Shown: one piece after another, positions 14,294 through 22,463 of the stretch | Layout of the letters: each line of letters starts with the position of its first letter | Position numbering within the stretch: the first letter of the stretch is position 1 | Source: Streptomyces sp. NBC_01296 | Lineage (GTDB): Bacteria > Actinomycetota > Actinomycetes > Streptomycetales > Streptomycetaceae | NCBI RefSeq assembly: GCF_035984415.1 | Contig: NZ_CP130720.1 | Location: forward strand, 5,084,001 to 5,148,000 | Reading direction: 5' to 3' | DNA length: 64,000 nt | Made by a program: the position numbers and the translations under genes | Notes under the pieces: generated by a model | Databases searched by the model: none | Seen by the model: only the letters and a program-made list of their open reading frames with translations | Told to the model about the DNA's origin: nothing

Positions 14294-15639
14294 AGTCGCT
14301 GCGGGCGCTGCACATCATCACGGGGCTCGGGGTCGGCGGCGCCGAGCAGCAACTGCGGCTGCTGCTGCGGCACCTGCCGATGCGCTGCGACGTGCTGACG
14401 CTGACCAACCCCGGGCCGGTGGCCGAGGGGCTGCGGGCCGACGGGGTCCGGGTGGTGCACCTGGGCATGCGGGGCAACCGGGACCTGGGGGCGCTGCCGA
14501 GGCTGGTCCGGTTCATCCGGCGCGAGCAGTACGACCTGGTGCACACGCACCTGTACCGGGCCTGCGTGTACGGGCGGCTCGCGGCCCGGCTCGCCGGGGT
14601 CGGGGCCACCGTGGCCACCGAGCACTCCCTCGGCGAGGGCGAGATCGAGGGCCGGCGGCTGACGGCCGGGGTGCGGGCCCTGTACCTGGCCAGTGAGCGG
14701 CTGGGCGCGGCGACCGTGGCGGTGTCGGACAGCGTGGCGGCGCGGCTGGAGGAGTGGGGGGTGCCGGCTGCGCGGGTGCACGTCGTACCGAACGGGATCG
14801 AGGCCGTGCGCTTCCGCTTCGACGAGGGAGTGCGCCGGGCCACGCGGGCCCGGAGCGGGCTGCCCGAGCGGGCGTTCGTGGTCGGCGGGGTCGGGCGGCT
14901 GGTGCCGGGCAAGCGGTTCGATTCGCTGGTCCGGGCGGTGGCGGCGCTGCCGGGCGCGCATCTGCTGCTGGCCGGGGACGGGCCGGAGCGGGCCGCGCTG
15001 CGGCGGCTGGCCGCGGAGCTGGGCGCGCAGAGCCGGATCCACCTGCTGGGGGAGCGGGACCCGCTGGGCGACAGCGCCGACGGGCGCACGTCCGGGATCC
15101 CGGCGCTGCTGGCCGCGATGGACGTGTTCGTGTCGCCGTCGCGGGAGGAGGCGTTCGGGCTGGCGGTCGTGGAGGCCCTGGCCGCGGGGCTGCCCGTGCT
15201 GCACGTCACCTGTCCGGCGATCGACGACCTGCCGGCGGCGCAGGCGCCCGGGGCCCGCCGTATCGGTACGGGCACGGAAGAGCTGGTCGCGGCGCTGCGC
15301 GGGCACATGGAGGCGGGAGCGAGGCGGCTGCCGCCGCCACCGGTGGTCCGCCGCTACGACATCGCCCGCAGCGCGGACCAGCTCCTCGCGGTGTACGCCC
15401 TGGCCCTGTCCGCCCGTGGCGCCGCCGCCTCCCCGGCCCCCGCGCCTCGATCGCCGGCGGGGCCGCAATCGCCGGGCTGCGCCATGGAACCCGCTGCGGT
15501 GCGGTCGGCTCCGGGCCGCGGCCCGGACTCCCGGGGCGCCGCCCCGGACCCCGCGCCTCAAATGCCGACGGGGCTGAATTCGGCCCCCGGCCCCGCGGCG
15601 CAGGCGGCGGCGGGGCTGGAGATGCCGCCGGCCGGTTGA
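14290..15639 (+). CDS. Glycosyltransferase, GT4-like (second)
   Basis: A 449-residue GT-B enzyme: LRALHIITGLGVGGAEQQLR at the N-terminus, YDLVHTHLYRACVYGRLAAR, then VVPNGIEAVRF, VVGGVGRLVPGKRFDSLVRA and the donor-site motif REEAFGLAVVEALAAGLPV. It should extend the lipid-linked oligosaccharide. ATG overlaps the deacetylase stop (ATGA). The conserved domain ends near residue 375. The final ~75 residues are Ala/Pro-rich and are encoded by DNA resembling the interspersed repeats often seen between Streptomyces genes (see 15436-15632), so the C-terminus may be a recent extension. No other gene follows for 70 bases. Confidence 0.92.
   Translation: MKSLRALHIITGLGVGGAEQQLRLLLRHLPMRCDVLTLTNPGPVAEGLRADGVRVVHLGMRGNRDLGALPRLVRFIRREQYDLVHTHLYRACVYGRLAARLAGVGATVATEHSLGEGEIEGRRLTAGVRALYLASERLGAATVAVSDSVAARLEEWGVPAARVHVVPNGIEAVRFRFDEGVRRATRARSGLPERAFVVGGVGRLVPGKRFDSLVRAVAALPGAHLLLAGDGPERAALRRLAAELGAQSRIHLLGERDPLGDSADGRTSGIPALLAAMDVFVSPSREEAFGLAVVEALAAGLPVLHVTCPAIDDLPAAQAPGARRIGTGTEELVAALRGHMEAGARRLPPPPVVRRYDIARSADQLLAVYALALSARGAAASPAPAPRSPAGPQSPGCAMEPAAVRSAPGRGPDSRGAAPDPAPQMPTGLNSAPGPAAQAAAGLEMPPAG
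15436..15632. repeat. Streptomyces-type interspersed GC-rich repeat copies at the 3' end of a glycosyltransferase gene
   Basis: Two related copies of the form CCCGCGCCTC(A/G)A..GCCG.CGGGGC are visible (about 15435-15463 and 15549-15580), with a weaker third near 15605-15630. Sequences of this type are familiar as intergenic elements in Streptomyces. Here they are read through by the glycosyltransferase frame. The family identification is from memory. Confidence 0.5.
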
Positions 15640-15709
15640 TTCACGCACCGCCGAAGGGGTTCCCGACGCGGGGCCCGAAAGAACTCCATTCCTCCAGGAA
15701 GGCACGTAG

Positions 15710-16405
15710 ATGGCTGACACCGCCGATCAGAAGAAGACCGACCGCCGTCGTCGCAGGGCCCGGCTGCTGCCGCCGCCCGCGTGGTGGCCGTTGCCCGTCG
15801 TCGCCGTGCTGGGGCTGGCCGCGGGCGGGGCGTACGGGGTGCTCAAGGCGCCCGAGTACGCCGCCACCAGCTACGTCGTCGCCGTTCCGGACGACACCAC
15901 CGAGCCGGCCACCGCCCTCGGCTTCGCCCAGGCGTACGCGCGCATCGCCACCAGCAGTTCCACCCTCGCGTACGCCCAGCCCCGCGCGGGCATCGGCGCC
16001 CGGCAGCTCCGTACGCAGGTACGCGCCGAAACCTCCCCCGAGTCCCCGATGATCGCCATCACGGGGACGTCGAAGAGCCCGACCGAGGCCGCGGACATCG
16101 CCAACGCCGTGGCCGACGCGCTCTCGCTGAGCAGCAATCAGGCCGCCAAGAACACCGGCGTCCAGCTGCTGCTGTTCAACCAGGCCGTCGCGCCGAGCGA
16201 CCCCGCCTCGCCGTCCGCCACCGTCAGCGGGGCCGTCGGGCTGTGCGCCGGCGGACTGCTCGGCGGGCTGTGGCTGCTGGCCCGGCCCGGCCGCGGCCGG
16301 CGGCCCGAGGGCCGGGCCGAGGAGCAGCCGGTCGTCGAGGAGTACGCCTCCCTGCCCGCGCAGGGCGACCACAACGAGACCAAGGAGAAGGAGTCCGTGC
16401 GATGA
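15710..16405 (+). CDS. Wzz-like chain-length determinant / polysaccharide co-polymerase
   Basis: A 231-residue membrane protein with a basic N-terminus, a first helix at about 26-44 (LPVVAVLGLAAGGAYGVLKA), an extracytoplasmic domain of about 140 residues and a second helix at about 180-200 (VSGAVGLCAGGLLGGLWLLA). It ends in a charged cytoplasmic tail. This is the two-helix layout of Wzz/capsular co-polymerases that set polymer length together with Wzy. It lacks the C-terminal BY-kinase domain found in some Gram-positive systems. ATG 15710 has AGGAAGG 7 bases upstream, so it restarts translation after a 70-base gap. It is coupled by ATGA to the acyltransferase gene. Confidence 0.85.
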   Translation: MADTADQKKTDRRRRRARLLPPPAWWPLPVVAVLGLAAGGAYGVLKAPEYAATSYVVAVPDDTTEPATALGFAQAYARIATSSSTLAYAQPRAGIGARQLRTQVRAETSPESPMIAITGTSKSPTEAADIANAVADALSLSSNQAAKNTGVQLLLFNQAVAPSDPASPSATVSGAVGLCAGGLLGGLWLLARPGRGRRPEGRAEEQPVVEEYASLPAQGDHNETKEKESVR

Positions 16406-17544
16406 CTTCGGGCTCCGCCGGGGCCCTGTCGGTGACGCTGTGCCGCGACCCCCGGCAGTTCGCCGCGCTGGAAGAGCCGTGGAACCGGCTCTTCCGGGCC
16501 TGTCCCACCGCCACCCCCTTCCAGAGCCACGCCTGGCTGCACTCCTGGTGGCTCTCGTACGGCCGGGACGGGCGGCTGCGGATCGTGCTCGTACGGCGCG
16601 GCGAGGAACTCGTCGGCGCGTGCGCGCTGATGCTCGTCCACCGGCCGCTGCCGCTCCTGGTACCGCTCGGCGGCGGCATCACCGACTACTTCGACGTCCT
16701 GGTGGCCGCCGAGTACGCCGACCAGGTCGTCCCGGCGCTGGTCCGCGGCCTGCACCGGGCCGCCCGCGGCGCGGTCGTCGACCTGCGCGAGGTACGGCCC
16801 GGGGCCGCCGCCGAGGCGCTGTTCGGGCAATGGCCCGGGATCCGCAGCCGGCTCGCCGACTCCACCTGCATGGAGCTGCCCGCGCTGCCGTTCGACGAGC
16901 TGGTCAAGCGGATGCCGGCCTCCGGCGCCCAGCGGGTCCGGGCCAAGCTGCGCAAGACGGACGCGGCCGGGATCGAGGAGCACGAGGTCACCGAACAGGA
17001 AGTGCCGCGTGCCGTACGGACCCTGCTGCGGCTCCACGAGAAGCAGTGGCGCGGCCGCGGGGTGACCCCGGAGCACCTGAGGCCGCGCTTCGCCGAGCAC
17101 CTGACCCGGGCCACCCGGCGGATGGTGCGGGTCGGCGAGGGCCGGCTGACCGAGTTCCGGCTGGACGGGAAGGTGGTGGCGGCCAACGTCACCCTGCTGT
17201 CGGGGGCGCTCAGCGGCGGCTACCTGTACGGGGCGGACCCGGACCTGAGGACCCGGAAGGTGGACGTGGCGACGCTGCTGCTGCGCTACGAGGCCGGTCG
17301 CGCCATCGCGGAGGGCCGCCCGGTGGTGAGCTTCCTGCGCGGCAACGAGCCGTACAAGAACCACTGGCGGCCCGAGACGGTGGTCAACCAGCGGTTCCTG
17401 CTGGCCAGGACGTCGCTCGCGCCCCTGCTGCGCCTGCACGAATCGCAGGTGACGGGGCGCGAGCGGGCGGTGGACGCGCTGCGCGAGGCCCTGCCGGCCG
17501 CCAGGGACTGGCGGGCGCGGCTCAACGAACTGCGGGTCCGATGA
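16402..17544 (+). CDS. CelD/BcsL-like GNAT acetyltransferase
   Basis: A 380-residue double-GNAT (FemAB-like) protein. Features include WNRLFRACPTATPFQSHAWL followed by HSWWLSYG (the usual opening of the CelD family), LVGACALMLVH, LRLHEKQWRGRG and a C-terminal GYLYGADPDLR...SFLRGNEPYKNHWRPETV block. CelD/BcsL-type proteins occur in extracellular polysaccharide clusters and are thought to acylate the polymer or its precursor; the exact reaction is unproven. It is coupled to the Wzz-like gene by ATGA and ends 5 bases before the convergent GH26 gene, so it closes the polysaccharide operon. Confidence 0.88.
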   Translation: MTSGSAGALSVTLCRDPRQFAALEEPWNRLFRACPTATPFQSHAWLHSWWLSYGRDGRLRIVLVRRGEELVGACALMLVHRPLPLLVPLGGGITDYFDVLVAAEYADQVVPALVRGLHRAARGAVVDLREVRPGAAAEALFGQWPGIRSRLADSTCMELPALPFDELVKRMPASGAQRVRAKLRKTDAAGIEEHEVTEQEVPRAVRTLLRLHEKQWRGRGVTPEHLRPRFAEHLTRATRRMVRVGEGRLTEFRLDGKVVAANVTLLSGALSGGYLYGADPDLRTRKVDVATLLLRYEAGRAIAEGRPVVSFLRGNEPYKNHWRPETVVNQRFLLARTSLAPLLRLHESQVTGRERAVDALREALPAARDWRARLNELRVR

Positions 17545-17549
17545 CGGGT

Positions 17550-19169
17550 CTACCAGGGCCAGAAGCCGGAGTCCTTGCCCCAGTCGATCTTGACGCAGAC
17601 CGACTGCTTGCCGACCAGCTTGGAGAGCCACTCGCCGAAGTTGATCGGCACGCACCACTCCGTGCTGTTGGCGGGCGGTTCGACGGGCTCGGGCTTCGGC
17701 ACGGCCGGGCTCGGGACGGGGCTCGGGACCGGGATCTCCGGCGACGGGACCGGGACCGGGACGGGGTCCGGACTCGGGTTCACCGGGGTCTCGGGCGACG
17801 GGACCGCCGGCGAGGGCACGGGCACGGGCTCGGGGGCGGGGCTCTCGGGTGCCGGGACCTCGGGCGAGGGCACGGCAGGCGAGGGCACGGGCACCGGAAC
17901 GGGCTCGGGGACGGGCTCGGGGACGGGCACGGGCTCGGGGCTCGTGCTCGGGGCCTGCGGCGACGGGACCGGAACCGGGACCTGCGGGCTCGGGATCACC
18001 GGGACCTCCGGGATCTCCGGCGACGGGAAGGCCGGGGAGGGCACGGGGACCTGGGGGGTCGGGATCTGCGGGCTCGGCACGGCCGGGGTCGGGATCACCG
18101 GCGTCGGTACGACCGGGGTCGGCACGACGGGCGTGGGCACGACCGGCGTCGGGATGACCGGCGTGGGCACGACGGGCGTCGGGACCGGGTCCGGGCGCTG
18201 GGGCGCGAGCGCGCCGCGGAAGGCCTTCGTGGACTTCGGGTTCTGCTTGCACTGCCACACGCCGTGCGGGCAGTAGTCCGTGATGGTGTGGTAGAGCGGC
18301 TTGTGCTGCTCGATCCACTTCAGCATGCGCCGGACGTACTCCGGGTTGTCCCCGTGCCGGAACAGCCCCCACTCCGGGTACGAGATGTCTTTGCCGTGCG
18401 CTTTCGCGAAATCCACATGCTGCTGGAGCCCGTACGGCTGCTTGACCATCTCGTCGAAGGTCCTGCCGGGAGCCTGGTCGTACGAATCCATGCCGACGAT
18501 GTCGACCACGTCGTCGCCCGGGTAGCACTTGGTCCAGCCGATCGCGTCCGACCCGCGGTTGGGGGCGTAATCGAACTTGAACTCCGCACCGGGGACGGAG
18601 CGCATCGTGTTGACGATCCGCCGCCAGTACTCCTTCCAGCCCTCCGGGTCCGGCGCGCAGCGGTGGGTGTACGTGGCGCCGTTCATCTCCCAGCCGAGCA
18701 CGATCACCGTGTCCGGGACGCCCAGTGCCACCAGCCGTTCGGCGAGCTTCTCGAAGTGCCGGTCGAACTCGCCCTGCGCGCCCGCCCGGATCAGCTGGGC
18801 CACCTGGCGGTCGGGGACCCGGTCCTCGTTGTGCTCCTGCATGGGCACGTTGAGGACGAAGACCCGGTCCGCCTTGGCGCGGCGCCACTCGGCCCACGCC
18901 TCCAGGAAGTCGGGGGACTCGATGCGGGCCCAGCGGTCCCCGGGCAGATAGGTGTGGCCGACCCGGATCTCCTTGCCGCCCAGCCAGCGCGACAGGTTCG
19001 GGATCCGGGCGACTCCGGGCGGACCGGAGTCGAGAAAGGCGCCCATGGCGATGTCGGAGCCCTTGGGCTGTTCCCTCTCCGGGGCCGCGAGTGCGGCCCC
19101 GGTGGCGAGCAGTCCGGCCGTGACCGTACCGATGCAGGTGCTCGCCAGTCGGCGGTGAGGTCTGGGCAT
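17550..19169 (-). CDS. Secreted glycoside hydrolase family 26-like enzyme with proline-rich linker and C-terminal cap
   Basis: A 539-residue secreted hydrolase. The signal peptide spans residues 1-29 (TVTAGLLATGAALA). The (beta/alpha)8-type domain spans about 36-325. GWEMNG puts the likely acid/base at Glu161 and SYPEWGLF the nucleophile at Glu266, as in GH26 beta-mannanases and endoglycanases. About 165 residues of VPTPV, PSPEVP and PVPVPSP repeats follow, then a 45-residue end domain with two cysteines (STEWCVPINFGEW, KQSVCVKIDWG). It lies convergent with the polysaccharide operon and may trim or release the polymer made there; substrate is unknown. ATG 19169 follows CGGGAGACGCC. Confidence 0.85.
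   Translation of the reverse strand: MPRPHRRLASTCIGTVTAGLLATGAALAAPEREQPKGSDIAMGAFLDSGPPGVARIPNLSRWLGGKEIRVGHTYLPGDRWARIESPDFLEAWAEWRRAKADRVFVLNVPMQEHNEDRVPDRQVAQLIRAGAQGEFDRHFEKLAERLVALGVPDTVIVLGWEMNGATYTHRCAPDPEGWKEYWRRIVNTMRSVPGAEFKFDYAPNRGSDAIGWTKCYPGDDVVDIVGMDSYDQAPGRTFDEMVKQPYGLQQHVDFAKAHGKDISYPEWGLFRHGDNPEYVRRMLKWIEQHKPLYHTITDYCPHGVWQCKQNPKSTKAFRGALAPQRPDPVPTPVVPTPVIPTPVVPTPVVPTPVVPTPVIPTPAVPSPQIPTPQVPVPSPAFPSPEIPEVPVIPSPQVPVPVPSPQAPSTSPEPVPVPEPVPEPVPVPVPSPAVPSPEVPAPESPAPEPVPVPSPAVPSPETPVNPSPDPVPVPVPSPEIPVPSPVPSPAVPKPEPVEPPANSTEWCVPINFGEWLSKLVGKQSVCVKIDWGKDSGFWPW
17690..18190 (-). repeat. Proline-rich coding repeat (VPTP / PSPEVP linker of the GH26 protein)
   Basis: Degenerate tandem repeats encode a long Pro/Val/Thr/Ser linker. 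Closest to the enzyme domain are exact 15-base-like units encoding VPTPV; further on they become PSPAVPSPE and PVPEPVPE. Such linkers span cell wall or glycan layers. Confidence 0.85.
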
Positions 19170-19230
19170 GGCGTCTCCCGAGCTTTCCTGAATCGGTGTG
19201 CTTGTCGAAGACGTTAGGCATCACATCTGA

Positions 19231-19268
19231 CGAATGGCCTGTCCGGTGACCGCTGCATAGGCCATTCG
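19231..19268. promoter_or_regulatory. Inverted repeat in the divergent region between GH26 and ATP-grasp genes
   Basis: CGAATGGCC (19231-19239) and GGCCATTCG (19260-19268) form a perfect 9-bp inverted repeat with a 20-base interval. It lies in the 132-bp region between two divergent genes. It may be a regulator site or a transcript hairpin, and no regulator gene is adjacent. Confidence 0.35.
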
Positions 19269-19301
19269 CAGCTGCGCATCCTCCCCGTTTGGTCCGACTA
19301 G

Positions 19302-20744
19302 GTGAAAGACACCGTTCCCATGCACGCGTTCGACGGCCATGTGCCCGCTGTAGTGCTCAGACTCGATCGGAATCCGTTCCACCACGGAACCCTCGGTGCC
19401 GTCAGATCTCTTGGACGCAGGGGCGTGGAGGTCCATGCCGTCGTCGAGGCCGGGGGAGGTCCCATGGGGCGCTCGCGCTATCTGCACGCCGTACATCCCG
19501 GGCCGTCCGGGGGGTTGGACCCCGAGGCTCCGGAGACGCTGCTGGAGTGCCTGGTCGGGGTGTCGGAGCGGATCGGCCGGCCGGCGGTGCTCATCGCGAT
19601 GGACGACCTGAGCGCCATCGCCGTCGCGCGGATCGCGCCGATGCTGGACGGGCGGTTCCGGATCCCCCATCAACCCGACGGGCTGCCCGCGCGGGTGGCG
19701 GACAAGGCCGAGCTGTCACGGCTGTGCGCGCGCTGGGACATCCCGCATCCGGAGACGGTGATCCCGGCGAGCGGGGCCGAGGCGGCGGAGGCCGCATGGC
19801 GCCTCGGCCTGCCGGTGGTGGCCAAGTGGAGCCGGCCCTGGCTGCTGCCCCCGGGCGGCGGGCTGCGCAGCACCACGCTCGTCCACACCGCCGCCGAGGC
19901 GCGCCGCCTGTACGAGCGCACGGCGGAGGCCGGGAGCCGGCTGCTGCTCCAGCGGTTCCTGCCGGCCGGGACGGACACGGACTGGTTCTTCCACGGCGCC
20001 TTCGCCCGGGGCGGTCACCCGCTGCTCGCGGGGTCGGGCCGCAAGGAGTTGTCCTGGCCGGTGCGGACGGGGCTGACGGCGGTGGGGCGCTGGCTGCCGG
20101 ACCCGGCGGTGGAGGAGGCGGGGCTGCGGCTCGCCGAACGGCTGGGCTACCAGGGGATCTTGGACCTGGACTTCCGCCGGGACGAGAAGGGCTGTTTCCG
20201 GCTGGTGGACTTCAACCCGCGGCCGGGCGCGCAGTTCCGGCTGTTCACCGACGCGGGCGGGCTGGACGTGGTCCAGGCGATGTACCTGGATCTGACGGGG
20301 CAACGGGTCCCGGAGCCCGCAGGCGGCCCGGGCCGGGTGTTCGTCGCGGAGAACTACGCCCTGCTGGCGTCGGTCCGCGGCCGCCGGCTCCCCTGGCGGT
20401 CCCCGGCCCGCCCGCCGCTCCCGTCCCCTTCGGCACCCGGGGACGCCGGGACCGGGCAGGGCCGCGCCGCGGGCGGCAGGCCCGGGCCGGTGCGGGTGAC
20501 GCCGCGGGTGGAGCGGGGCCGGGTGGAAGCGGCCTGGTTCGCCGCCGACGACCCGGTGCCGTTCCTCGCGATGCTCGCCGCGTTCCTGGGCCGGGGCGCG
20601 GGGAAGGGTGTGCGCGCCCTGCGCGGTGTCCCGGCGCACGGCCGCCGCACGGCCCGGGCCGTGGTCCGCGCCCCGCGCCAGCGTGCCCGCGACCTGACCC
20701 CGCCGACCGCCCCCGCAGAACCGGACGAACTGGTGACCCGATGA
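19302..20744 (+). CDS. ATP-grasp domain protein
   Basis: A 480-residue ATP-grasp enzyme of the carboxylate-amine ligase type. Visible parts are VVLRLDRNPFHHGTLGAVRS at the N-terminus, an AVLIAMDDLSAIAVARI region, KAELSRLCARWDIPHPETVI, the ATP-binding block LGLPVVAKWSRPWLLPPGGG and the Mg-binding LVDFNPRPGAQFRLF. Such enzymes join a carboxylate to an amine or alcohol via an acyl phosphate; the substrate is not predictable. The last ~120 residues are Arg/Pro-rich. GTG 19302 has no clear ribosome site; ATG 19320 is the alternative. It is probably cotranscribed with the FAD oxidoreductase at 20878. Similar ATP-grasp genes occur near Streptomyces polysaccharide genes. Confidence 0.8.
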   Translation: MKDTVPMHAFDGHVPAVVLRLDRNPFHHGTLGAVRSLGRRGVEVHAVVEAGGGPMGRSRYLHAVHPGPSGGLDPEAPETLLECLVGVSERIGRPAVLIAMDDLSAIAVARIAPMLDGRFRIPHQPDGLPARVADKAELSRLCARWDIPHPETVIPASGAEAAEAAWRLGLPVVAKWSRPWLLPPGGGLRSTTLVHTAAEARRLYERTAEAGSRLLLQRFLPAGTDTDWFFHGAFARGGHPLLAGSGRKELSWPVRTGLTAVGRWLPDPAVEEAGLRLAERLGYQGILDLDFRRDEKGCFRLVDFNPRPGAQFRLFTDAGGLDVVQAMYLDLTGQRVPEPAGGPGRVFVAENYALLASVRGRRLPWRSPARPPLPSPSAPGDAGTGQGRAAGGRPGPVRVTPRVERGRVEAAWFAADDPVPFLAMLAAFLGRGAGKGVRALRGVPAHGRRTARAVVRAPRQRARDLTPPTAPAEPDELVTR

Positions 20745-20877
20745 CGCCGCGCCACCCGCCCCCGCCGCGCCACCCGCCCCGGCCCCCGTCCCCGCCTCCG
20801 GCGCCGCGAGGGCCCGTCACGCGTACCGCCGGAGGCACTGGCACGGGCTGGGGGGCCAAGAGACTCGAGGGACAGGG

Positions 20878-22161
20878 GTGACGCAGGTGGACGATCTCGT
20901 CGTGGTCGGCGCCGGGCCGTACGGGCTGTCGATCGCCGCGCACGCGGCGGCGGCGGGGCTCGGCGTACGGGTGCTCGGGCGGCCCATGGCCTCGTGGCGG
21001 GACCACATGCCCGAGGGCATGTACCTGAAGTCGGAGCCCTGGTCCTCCAACCTGTCGGCGCCCGGCGGACGGCACACCCTCGCCGCGTACTGCGCCACCC
21101 GGGGGCGGGCGGCCGAGCACGGCAGCCCGCTCCCGATCGGCACCTTCAGCTCGTACGGCATGTGGTTCGCCCGGCACGCCGCGCCCGAGGTGGAGGAGGT
21201 GACGGTCACCGAGGTCAGCCCGCAGGGCGACGGCTTCCTGATCCGCACCGCCGAGGGGCCGCCGCTGCTCGCCCGGACGGTCGCGATCGCGGTCGGGGTG
21301 ATGCCGTTCGTGCACCTCCCCGAGGCGCTGCGGGACCTGCCCCCCCGGCACTGCTCGCACAGCAGCGGCCACCGCGACCTGGCCCGGTTCGCCGGCCGGG
21401 AGGTCGCGGTGGTCGGGGCCGGGCAGGCGGCCCTGGAGACCGCCGCCCTGCTGGCCGAGAACGGGGCCCGGCCCTGTCTCGTCGCCCGCCGGTCCCGGCT
21501 GAACTGGAACACCGTGCCCCAGCCGCTGGAGCGCCCGGTCGTGCGCGCCCTGCGGGATCCGCACAGCGGCCTCGGCACCGGCTGGCGCAGCTGGGTGTGG
21601 TCGGAGCTGCCCTGGGCGGTGCGCCGGCTGCCCGCGCCGACCCGAGAGCGGATCGCCGCGACCGCGCTCGGGCCCGCCGGGGCCTGGTGGCTGCGGGACC
21701 GCTTCGAGCGGAGCGTCCCGGTGCTGCTGGGGCACCGGCTGCACCGGGCGGTGGCGGTGGGCGAGCGGACCCGGCTCGGACTGACCACCGCGGCCGGGGA
21801 GTCCGTCGTACTCGACGTCGCGCACGTCGTCGCGGCCACCGGGTTCACCCCGCACCTGGGCCGGCTGGAGCTGCTGGACGCCCGGCTGCGGGCCGCCCTC
21901 GACACCGTCGGGGACAGCGGCACGCCGGAGCTGAGCGCCGGTTTCGAGTCCTCCTGGCCCGGGCTGTTCTTCGCGGGGCTGCTGACGGCTCCCTCATTCG
22001 GCCCTTCCATGCGATTCGTGCACGGTGCGGGGTTCACGGCGGGGAGACTGGTCGGAGGAGTCCGAAAGCGCCTCGGCGCCCGGCGCAGGCCGGCGGGCTC
22101 CGCCGGGACCGTACGGCCCGACCGGGCCGGTGCCGGGCATCCGAAGACGTCTCTGCGGTGA
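20878..22161 (+). CDS. FAD/NAD(P)-dependent oxidoreductase (flavin monooxygenase-like)
   Basis: A 427-residue two-dinucleotide-binding-domain flavoprotein. The FAD motif is VVVGAGPYGLSIAAHAAAAG at about residues 8-27. The second nucleotide site, VAVVGAGQAALETAALLAENG, is at about 177-197. The C-terminal FAD contact is HVVAATGFTPHLGRLELLD. MYLKSEPWSSNLSAPG is typical of lysine/ornithine N-monooxygenase relatives and of uncharacterised oxidoreductases. No BVMO fingerprint is present. It follows the ATP-grasp gene by 133 bases and is likely in the same operon. GTG 20878 or GTG 20887 may start it. Reaction and substrate are unknown. Confidence 0.82.
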   Translation: MTQVDDLVVVGAGPYGLSIAAHAAAAGLGVRVLGRPMASWRDHMPEGMYLKSEPWSSNLSAPGGRHTLAAYCATRGRAAEHGSPLPIGTFSSYGMWFARHAAPEVEEVTVTEVSPQGDGFLIRTAEGPPLLARTVAIAVGVMPFVHLPEALRDLPPRHCSHSSGHRDLARFAGREVAVVGAGQAALETAALLAENGARPCLVARRSRLNWNTVPQPLERPVVRALRDPHSGLGTGWRSWVWSELPWAVRRLPAPTRERIAATALGPAGAWWLRDRFERSVPVLLGHRLHRAVAVGERTRLGLTTAAGESVVLDVAHVVAATGFTPHLGRLELLDARLRAALDTVGDSGTPELSAGFESSWPGLFFAGLLTAPSFGPSMRFVHGAGFTAGRLVGGVRKRLGARRRPAGSAGTVRPDRAGAGHPKTSLR

Positions 22162-22179
22162 GGTCGAGAGGGGTCCGCG

Positions 22180-22452
22180 ATGAGTGCGGAGCAGCGAGCA
22201 CAGGGCCGTGGCTGGGTGCGCATTCCCGCCAGCCGGGCGGAGCAGCCCGCCGGGCCCAGGGCTGCCACGGCCCGGGCCGCCCCGCCCAGGACCGCCTCGC
22301 CGTACGCCCCTCCCGCGCATGCGGCACCGGACCAGCCGACCATCTACCTGTCCCTCGTCAAGCGCTGGCAGGAGGCCGGGCGCACCCTTCCGGGGCATCC
22401 TGACGAGGAGTGGGAGCGGCTGATCTCCCAGCCGTGCTGGCCCGGCCGTTAG
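22180..22452 (+). CDS. Hypothetical protein, 90 residues
   Basis: A small protein with a low-complexity Ala/Pro/Arg N-terminal half. The C-terminal half is more ordered: QPTIYLSLVKRWQEAGRTLP and GHPDEEWERLISQPCWPGR. It has no signal peptide, helix pair or known motif, and I do not recognise it. ATG 22180 has GAGAGGGG about 6 bases upstream. It lies between the FAD oxidoreductase (18-base gap) and the SpoIIE phosphatase (start about 12 bases after its stop), so it is probably translated from the same transcript. The conserved-looking C-terminus makes a real gene likely. Confidence 0.6.
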   Translation: MSAEQRAQGRGWVRIPASRAEQPAGPRAATARAAPPRTASPYAPPAHAAPDQPTIYLSLVKRWQEAGRTLPGHPDEEWERLISQPCWPGR

Positions 22453-22463
22453 GTGGTGTTCTC

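Noticed and set aside
18000..18190. Short regular repeats in the GH26 gene considered as a CRISPR array.
   Set aside because: The units are in-frame codons for VPTPV without unique spacers of constant length; no cas genes are present.
20741..20881. A 46-residue Pro/Arg-rich frame whose ATG overlaps the ATP-grasp stop and whose stop overlaps the oxidoreductase start.
   Set aside because: Composition is that of random GC-rich DNA, there is no motif, and perfect overlaps at both ends can arise by chance from ATGA/GTGA. Kept only as a possible coupling peptide.
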